Shown here one piece after another: positions 6,380-10,402 of a DNA stretch of 10,402 nt. Within the stretch, counting starts at the first letter, position 1, and the number at the start of each line of letters is the position of its first letter. Origin of the DNA: Quadrisphaera sp. (lineage in GTDB: Bacteria > Actinomycetota > Actinomycetes > Actinomycetales > Quadrisphaeraceae); assembly GCA_029258695.1 (NCBI GenBank), contig JARIBR010000291.1, forward strand, positions 1 through 10,402, written 5' to 3'. A model generated the notes under the pieces. That model saw only the letters and a program-made list of their open reading frames with translations, made no database searches and was not told the DNA's origin. The position numbers were made by a program, and so were the translations under genes.

Positions 6380-8286
6380 GCACGCGGCTCGGCCCGTACC
6401 GGCTGCTGCACGAGGTGGGCGGCGGCGGGATGGGCGTGGTGCACCTCGCGCTCGACCGTGACTCGCGCGCGGTGGCGATCAAGGTGCTCCGCCCGCACCT
6501 GGCGGCCGACGCCGACGCGCGAGCCCGCCTGGCGCGCGAGGGGGACACCCTGCGGCTCGTGCGCTCGCCGCGGGTGGCGGAGGTGCTCGACACCGCGGCG
6601 CAGGCTGATCCGCCGTACATCGTCACCCAGTTCGTCGCGGCGCCCCCGCTGGACGAGCACGTCGCCGCCCACGGCCCCCTGCGGGGACGCCCGCTCGCCC
6701 GCCTCGGGCTCGGGCTCGGGGAGGCCCTGGCCGCGATCCACCGCGCCGGCGTGGTGCACCGCGACCTCAAGCCGGGCAACGTCCTCATCGACGACGACGG
6801 CCCGGTGGTCATCGACTTCGGCATCGCCCAGATCGCCGACGACGTGCGCCTGACCCACGCCGGGCTGGTGATGGGCACCCCCGGATACCTCTCCCCCGAG
6901 GTGATCGACGGGGCGCCGGTGTCCTTCGCCGGCGACTGGTGGGGCTGGGCGGCCACCATGCTGTTCGCCGCCACCGGGCGGCCCCCGTTCGGCACGGGAC
7001 CGGTGGACGCGGTGCTCGCGCGGGTGCACCGCGGGGCGCCGGACGTGAGCGGCGTCGAGGAGCCGTTCGCCGCGCTGCTGCGGGCGGCGATGTCCGCCGA
7101 CCCCGGCGACCGGCCCACGCCCCGGCGGCTGCGGGAGGTGCTGCAGGCGGTCGTCGGCGGCGACGGCGGCTCCCAGGACGACGGCGAGCCGGACACCGGG
7201 CCCGGGGACGACGGCGATGCCGAGCACGCGCACGACGCGGCGGACGAGGACGACGCCGGGCACGGGGACGACGCCGCCGGGCACGGCGACGACGCGGACG
7301 ACGCGGACGACGAGCCGGAGGCCACCCGGGCGCTGTTGGCCTCGGACCCGACCGTCGCGCTGACGTCGAGCGAGCCCCCAGCCGGCCTCACCCCGGCAGC
7401 CGGCCCCGCCGCCGGCCCCGCCGCGGGAGCTCAGCCGGGGACCGCTGCGCCGGCGGACGGCGTCACCCGCCCGCTGCCGGTGGCCGCACCGCCGGAGCAG
7501 CACCGGCCGTACAGGGTCTCCGAGGAGGAGTACGCCCCGAGCCCGGTCCACCCGCCGGCCACGGCGTACGCCGCCCACCCACCAGCGCAGGCCTACCCGC
7601 AGGCCCCCGTCTACCCGCAGGCCTACCCGTCAGCGCCGGCGCCGCAGCCCGGGGGCGCGTCGGGCTCGGAGGTCGACCCCGCCCCGTCGCGGCCCCCGCT
7701 CGTCCGTGGTCGACCGGGCATCGCCCTGCTGGTCGCCGCCGTGGTGTGCGTGAGCGCCGGCCTCACCCCGGTGCGCGTCACCCTCGGGCTGGTCGTGGCC
7801 TCGCTGGTGCTGCGCACGCTCGACCGCAGCGCCGACGGCCTGAACCGGCGTCGCTGGGAGCGCGGGCCCCGCGGATCCGACGGCCCGCTGACCGTCCTCG
7901 CCCTGCCCGTGCACCTGCTCGCGGCGGTGTTCCTCACCGTCGGGGCGCTGGTGCTGCCGGTCCTCATGGGCCTCAGCGCCGCCTTCATCACCGGGTGGGC
8001 GCTCAACCCCGGGGGAGCGCCGCAGCCCGGGGCTGCTCTGGCGCTCGTGGTCGGCTGCGCCGTCGCCGTGCTCACCGGCTGGTGGGGGCCCGGCGGTGCG
8101 TCGCTGCGCCGCGGCACCCGCCTGGCGGTCCGGGCGCTGACCCCCACCCAGCCCGCGGCGGCCATCGGCGCCGGCGTGCTCACGCTGGCGCTGCTCTCCG
8201 TCCTCCTGGCGCTCGGAGCCAGCGCCGCGCCGAGCTGGGCCCCGCTGACGGGTCCGCCGCTGGGCCTCGGGGAGCCCCTCGGGTGA
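6373..8286 (+). CDS. Membrane-anchored serine/threonine protein kinase with polytopic C-terminal tail
   Basis: PknB-like (Hanks-type) kinase of 637 residues that should phosphorylate Ser/Thr of proteins at the inner face of the membrane. The kinase domain spans about 5-262. It has the glycine loop [13 protein letters not shown] (14-26), Lys37 in VAIK, a probable helix-C Glu56, HRDLKPGN (129-136, catalytic Asp131), DFG (148-150), and GTPGYLSPE (168-176) with Ser-Pro-Glu in place of Ala-Pro-Glu. All key residues are present, so it should be active. A very acidic linker rich in Asp, Ala, Gly and some His follows (about 264-316). Next comes a Pro/Ala/Tyr/Gln-rich stretch (to about 445), then four to six hydrophobic segments between about 450 and 620. 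I see no PASTA or other extracellular sensor domain. The GTG start at 6373 puts the glycine loop at the usual distance; no good ribosome binding site precedes it. It is divergent from otsAB. Confidence 0.92.
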   Translation: MSGTRLGPYRLLHEVGGGGMGVVHLALDRDSRAVAIKVLRPHLAADADARARLAREGDTLRLVRSPRVAEVLDTAAQADPPYIVTQFVAAPPLDEHVAAHGPLRGRPLARLGLGLGEALAAIHRAGVVHRDLKPGNVLIDDDGPVVIDFGIAQIADDVRLTHAGLVMGTPGYLSPEVIDGAPVSFAGDWWGWAATMLFAATGRPPFGTGPVDAVLARVHRGAPDVSGVEEPFAALLRAAMSADPGDRPTPRRLREVLQAVVGGDGGSQDDGEPDTGPGDDGDAEHAHDAADEDDAGHGDDAAGHGDDADDADDEPEATRALLASDPTVALTSSEPPAGLTPAAGPAAGPAAGAQPGTAAPADGVTRPLPVAAPPEQHRPYRVSEEEYAPSPVHPPATAYAAHPPAQAYPQAPVYPQAYPSAPAPQPGGASGSEVDPAPSRPPLVRGRPGIALLVAAVVCVSAGLTPVRVTLGLVVASLVLRTLDRSADGLNRRRWERGPRGSDGPLTVLALPVHLLAAVFLTVGALVLPVLMGLSAAFITGWALNPGGAPQPGAALALVVGCAVAVLTGWWGPGGASLRRGTRLAVRALTPTQPAAAIGAGVLTLALLSVLLALGASAAPSWAPLTGPPLGLGEPLG

Positions 8287-8294
8287 GCGCGGCC

Positions 8295-8337
8295 CCGCGG
8301 GCGGGTCGACCCGGTGGGCCCCGGCGCCCGCCCGCGG
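8295..8337. terminator. Hairpin after the kinase gene, probable terminator
   Basis: CCGCGGGCGGG (8295-8305) and CCCGCCCGCGG (8327-8337) form a perfect 11-bp GC-only stem with a 21-base loop, starting 9 bases after the kinase stop. No T tract follows, as is common in high-GC actinobacteria. It separates the kinase from thiO, which then needs its own promoter in about 8338-8420. I see no clear -35/-10 pair there. Confidence 0.5.
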
Positions 8338-8430
8338 TGACGCACACCGAGGCGTGCACGGGCGGGCTCGGCCAGGCACACTGCGGGGGGTGAGGGCGAC
8401 GGAGCCGCACCGCCGAGGATCGAGGTCGAC

Positions 8431-9600
8431 ATGAGCAGCACCCAGCAGGACGTGGTCGTGGTCGGAGCAGGCGTCATCGGGCTCGGGTGCGCCTGGCGCC
8501 TGGCCCAGCGCGGCCTGTCGGTCACGGTGGTCGACCCGGACCCCGGCTCGGGCTCCTCCCGCGCCGCCGGGGGCATGCTCGCCCCGATCAGCGAGGCGGT
8601 GGACTTCTACGAGCCCCTGCTGCGCCTCGGTCTGGCCTCGGCCCTGCGCTACCCGGAGTTCAACGCCGACCTCGAGGCGGCGAGCGGCCTGACCACGGAC
8701 TACCGCCGCTTCGGCACGCTGATCATGGCGCGCTTCGAGGACGACGTGGCCCTCCTCGACGACCTGTCGTCCTTCGCCGAGGGCCTCCACCTGGATGTGG
8801 AGCGCCTGCCCGCGGCGCGCTGCCGCGAGCTGGAGCCACGCCTGCACGCCGGCGTGGTCCAGGGGCTGCACGTCCCGGGTGACCACGCCGTGGACAACCG
8901 CCGGTTCTACGCCGCGCTGCTGGCCGCCGGCGAGAAGGCCGGGGTCACCCTGCTGCGGCGGTGGGTGAGCCGGCTCGACGTCGAGGGCGGCGCCGTCAAG
9001 GGCGTGGAGGTCGAGGGGGGTGAGCCCGTCGACGGGATCGCGCAGGAACCCGCCTACCTCGCGGCGCGCACGGTGGTCCTGGCCAACGGCGCAGCCGCCG
9101 CGGACATCCCGGGGCTGCCGGACCACGCCCGCCCCCCGGTCTTCCCCGTCAAGGGCGAGATCCTGCGCCTCCAGGTGCCCGAGGACCAGCGTCCGTTCCT
9201 CAACCGGTGCGTGCGCGGCACCGTGCACACCACCGACGTCTACCTCATCCCGCGCAGCCACGGCGAGCTGGCGATCGGCGCGACCGCTGAGGAGAGCGCC
9301 GACCGCACGAACACCGCGGCCGGCGTGCACCAGCTGCTCCACGCCGCCATCGAGATGGTCCCGGACATCGCCGGTCTGCCGTTCGGCGAGGTGTTCGCGG
9401 CCTCGCGGCCCGGCTCGCCGGACAACGGACCGATGATCGGGGAGTCCGGCGTCGACGGCCTGGTCATGGCGACGGGCCACCACCGCAACGGTGTGCTGCT
9501 CACCCCGATCACCGCGGACGCGGTGGCCGCCGTGGTCACCGGCGAGGAGGTCCCCGAGGAGGTGTCGGCCTTCCTCCCGGGACGCTTCGCCGACGCCTGA
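8431..9600 (+). CDS. thiO: Glycine oxidase ThiO (FAD-dependent)
   Basis: FAD enzyme of the DAO/glycine oxidase family. ThiO oxidises glycine to iminoacetate (dehydroglycine), used with ThiS and ThiG to build the thiazole ring of thiamine. It has 389 residues, close to the family norm. The FAD-binding GAGVIG is at 12-17, with Asp35 at the end of the second strand where Glu is more usual. AAGGMLAP (45-52) is typical of ThiO. The substrate region has ASRPGSPDNGPMIG, whose Arg326 may match the carboxylate-binding Arg of the Bacillus enzyme. The C-terminal signature GHHRNGVLLTP (349-359) closely resembles ThiO. ATG at 8431 is preceded by GAGG with a 5-base spacer. No thiS, thiG or thiE is adjacent: the kinase lies upstream and a convergent oxidoreductase downstream. 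Another amino-acid oxidase of the same superfamily is the main alternative. Confidence 0.83.
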   Translation: MSSTQQDVVVVGAGVIGLGCAWRLAQRGLSVTVVDPDPGSGSSRAAGGMLAPISEAVDFYEPLLRLGLASALRYPEFNADLEAASGLTTDYRRFGTLIMARFEDDVALLDDLSSFAEGLHLDVERLPAARCRELEPRLHAGVVQGLHVPGDHAVDNRRFYAALLAAGEKAGVTLLRRWVSRLDVEGGAVKGVEVEGGEPVDGIAQEPAYLAARTVVLANGAAAADIPGLPDHARPPVFPVKGEILRLQVPEDQRPFLNRCVRGTVHTTDVYLIPRSHGELAIGATAEESADRTNTAAGVHQLLHAAIEMVPDIAGLPFGEVFAASRPGSPDNGPMIGESGVDGLVMATGHHRNGVLLTPITADAVAAVVTGEEVPEEVSAFLPGRFADA

Positions 9601-9640
9601 GGCCGACGCCGACGCCTGACGCCGACGCCCGGGCCTCAGG
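9596..9640. terminator. Inverted repeat carrying the stop codons of two convergent genes
   Basis: CCTGAGGCC (9596-9604) and GGCCTCAGG (9632-9640) are perfect reverse complements. The left arm contains the thiO TGA (9598-9600) and the right arm the TGA of the minus-strand oxidoreductase (9638-9636). Transcripts from either side would form the same 9-bp stem around a 27-base loop, which suggests a compact shared terminator. The loop is made of GCCGAC-type repeats. Confidence 0.45.
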
Positions 9641-10402
9641 GGCGGTAGACCAGGCGGCCTCGGTCCTGCCACGTCGCACCGACGTCCGCGAGGCGCCGCT
9701 CCTCGACGTCGACCGCGATGACCCCGCGCGCGGCGAGGTCCAGCGCCGTGTCGATGGCGTCCCGTCGCCGCTCGGCGGAGTAGGCGTTGGCCCCGCTGCC
9801 CCAGACGTGCACGTCGCTCGTGCGCAGCAGCGTCGCGTCGAGGGGGACCTCCGCACCGTCCATCGCGCCGATGTTGATCCAGTCCGTCCGGTGCCGCGGG
9901 CTCGGGGCCGAGCGGGCGAGCGCCGGCAGGGCCGTCGTCGCGACGCCCCCCCACAGGAAGTCCAGAACGACGTCCACCCCGTCGCGGCCGGCCCGGACCA
10001 CCGCGTCCTCGAAGCCGTCGCCGAGGGCGACCACCTCGTCGGCTCCGCGGTCGGCGGTGCCTCGCAGGGCGTCTCCCTCACGACCCACCGCGATGACGTG
10101 GCGGGCGCCCAGGTGCTTGGCGATGGTCACCGCGATCGACCCGGAGGTGCCGGTCGCGCCCAGCACCATGACGGTCGGCGCCGCCCCGGGGGAGAGCGCG
10201 CGGGTCAGGGGCAGCCACGAGGCGAACACGGCGTTCACCACGGCGCTGGCCTGCACGGGGTCGAGCCCGTCGGGCACCGGCCGGGCCGCCGCGAGCGGCA
10301 CGGCGGCGCGCTCGGCCAGCATCCCCCAGGGCGAGCGCACGCCCGGGACGTACACCAGCGCGCCGTCCGGCAGCTCCGCCACGCCGTCGACGCCCGCCAC
10401 CA
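9636..10402 (-). CDS. MDR-superfamily oxidoreductase (quinone oxidoreductase/zinc-type alcohol dehydrogenase-like), 5' end outside window
   Basis: NAD(P)H-dependent oxidoreductase of the medium-chain dehydrogenase/reductase superfamily; the substrate is unknown. The 254 residues read from base 10400 inward begin in the N-terminal GroES-like domain (AGVDGVAELPDGALVYV). They then cover the Rossmann nucleotide-binding domain with VMVLGATGTSGSIAVTIAKHLGA, where GATGTSG is at visible residues 81-87. The mid-domain VQASAVVNAVFASWLPL and the C-terminal catalytic-domain return complete the fold. By comparison with the family, roughly 60-80 N-terminal residues are missing. No zinc-ligand cluster appears in the visible part, so a zinc-free quinone oxidoreductase-like enzyme is likelier than a classical zinc alcohol dehydrogenase. 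The frame stays open through the right edge; the GTG at 10400 is internal, not the start. It converges on thiO with 35 bases between stops. Confidence 0.85.
   Translation of the reverse strand, partial: VAGVDGVAELPDGALVYVPGVRSPWGMLAERAAVPLAAARPVPDGLDPVQASAVVNAVFASWLPLTRALSPGAAPTVMVLGATGTSGSIAVTIAKHLGARHVIAVGREGDALRGTADRGADEVVALGDGFEDAVVRAGRDGVDVVLDFLWGGVATTALPALARSAPSPRHRTDWINIGAMDGAEVPLDATLLRTSDVHVWGSGANAYSAERRRDAIDTALDLAARGVIAVDVEERRLADVGATWQDRGRLVYRP

Noticed and set aside
6207..7391. Extension of otsAB upstream to 7391, where the frame is still open
   Set aside because: The extra 395 residues are Ser/Pro/Arg-rich antisense of the kinase. A perfect GGGAGG with a 5-base spacer marks GTG 6206.
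8287..8430. Thiamine pyrophosphate riboswitch upstream of thiO
   Set aside because: I could not find the conserved CUGAGA-type and GAACCUGAUC-type elements, and the space left after the kinase hairpin is tight.
6349..9954. Long minus-strand frames under the kinase and thiO (6349-7578, 7630-9954)
   Set aside because: Composition matches antisense noise. The plus-strand frames have intact kinase and FAD motifs.

Overview
The window is about 75% G+C (estimated by eye). Its codons end almost always in G or C, GTG starts are common, and its gene families are typical of Actinomycetota. A high-GC actinobacterium of the Kineosporiaceae/Micrococcales type fits best, but no marker here fixes the genus. 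I see no tRNA, rRNA, transposase, phage gene or CRISPR array. It reads as chromosomal sequence with both end genes cut by the window edge.

Layout from left to right. (1) The 3' end of clpB (+), followed by a nested inverted repeat that probably acts as a bidirectional terminator. (2) Facing it, a two-gene minus-strand unit: a membrane-anchored alpha/beta hydrolase and a TPR-like protein that overlap by four bases. (3) An intergenic stretch at 2859-3090 with two copies of a perfect 20-bp palindrome and a G-rich hexamer repeat. (4) A small four-helix membrane protein (-) with a 14-bp palindrome just before its proposed start. (5) A large minus-strand gene fusing trehalose-6-phosphate synthase and phosphatase (OtsA-OtsB), with a strong ribosome binding site. 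(6) A divergent intergenic region, then a plus-strand serine/threonine protein kinase. The kinase start codon lies inside one arm of a perfect 12-bp inverted repeat and overlaps the stop of a possible 32-codon upstream ORF. The kinase has a very acidic linker and a polytopic membrane tail. (7) A hairpin, then thiO (glycine oxidase, +). thiO converges on a partial MDR-type oxidoreductase (-), with a 9-bp inverted repeat that carries the stop codons of both genes.

ClpB (disaggregase) and OtsAB (trehalose synthesis) both belong to protein-protecting stress responses, and the kinase divergent from otsAB could be regulatory. That link is inferred from position only. thiO stands alone here, without the thiS/thiG partners it often has. 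No complete new multi-gene defence or biosynthetic system is visible. The most interesting signals are the structure at the kinase start, the kinase's domain layout, the repeated palindrome, and a strongly SD-preceded small ORF facing the end of otsB.
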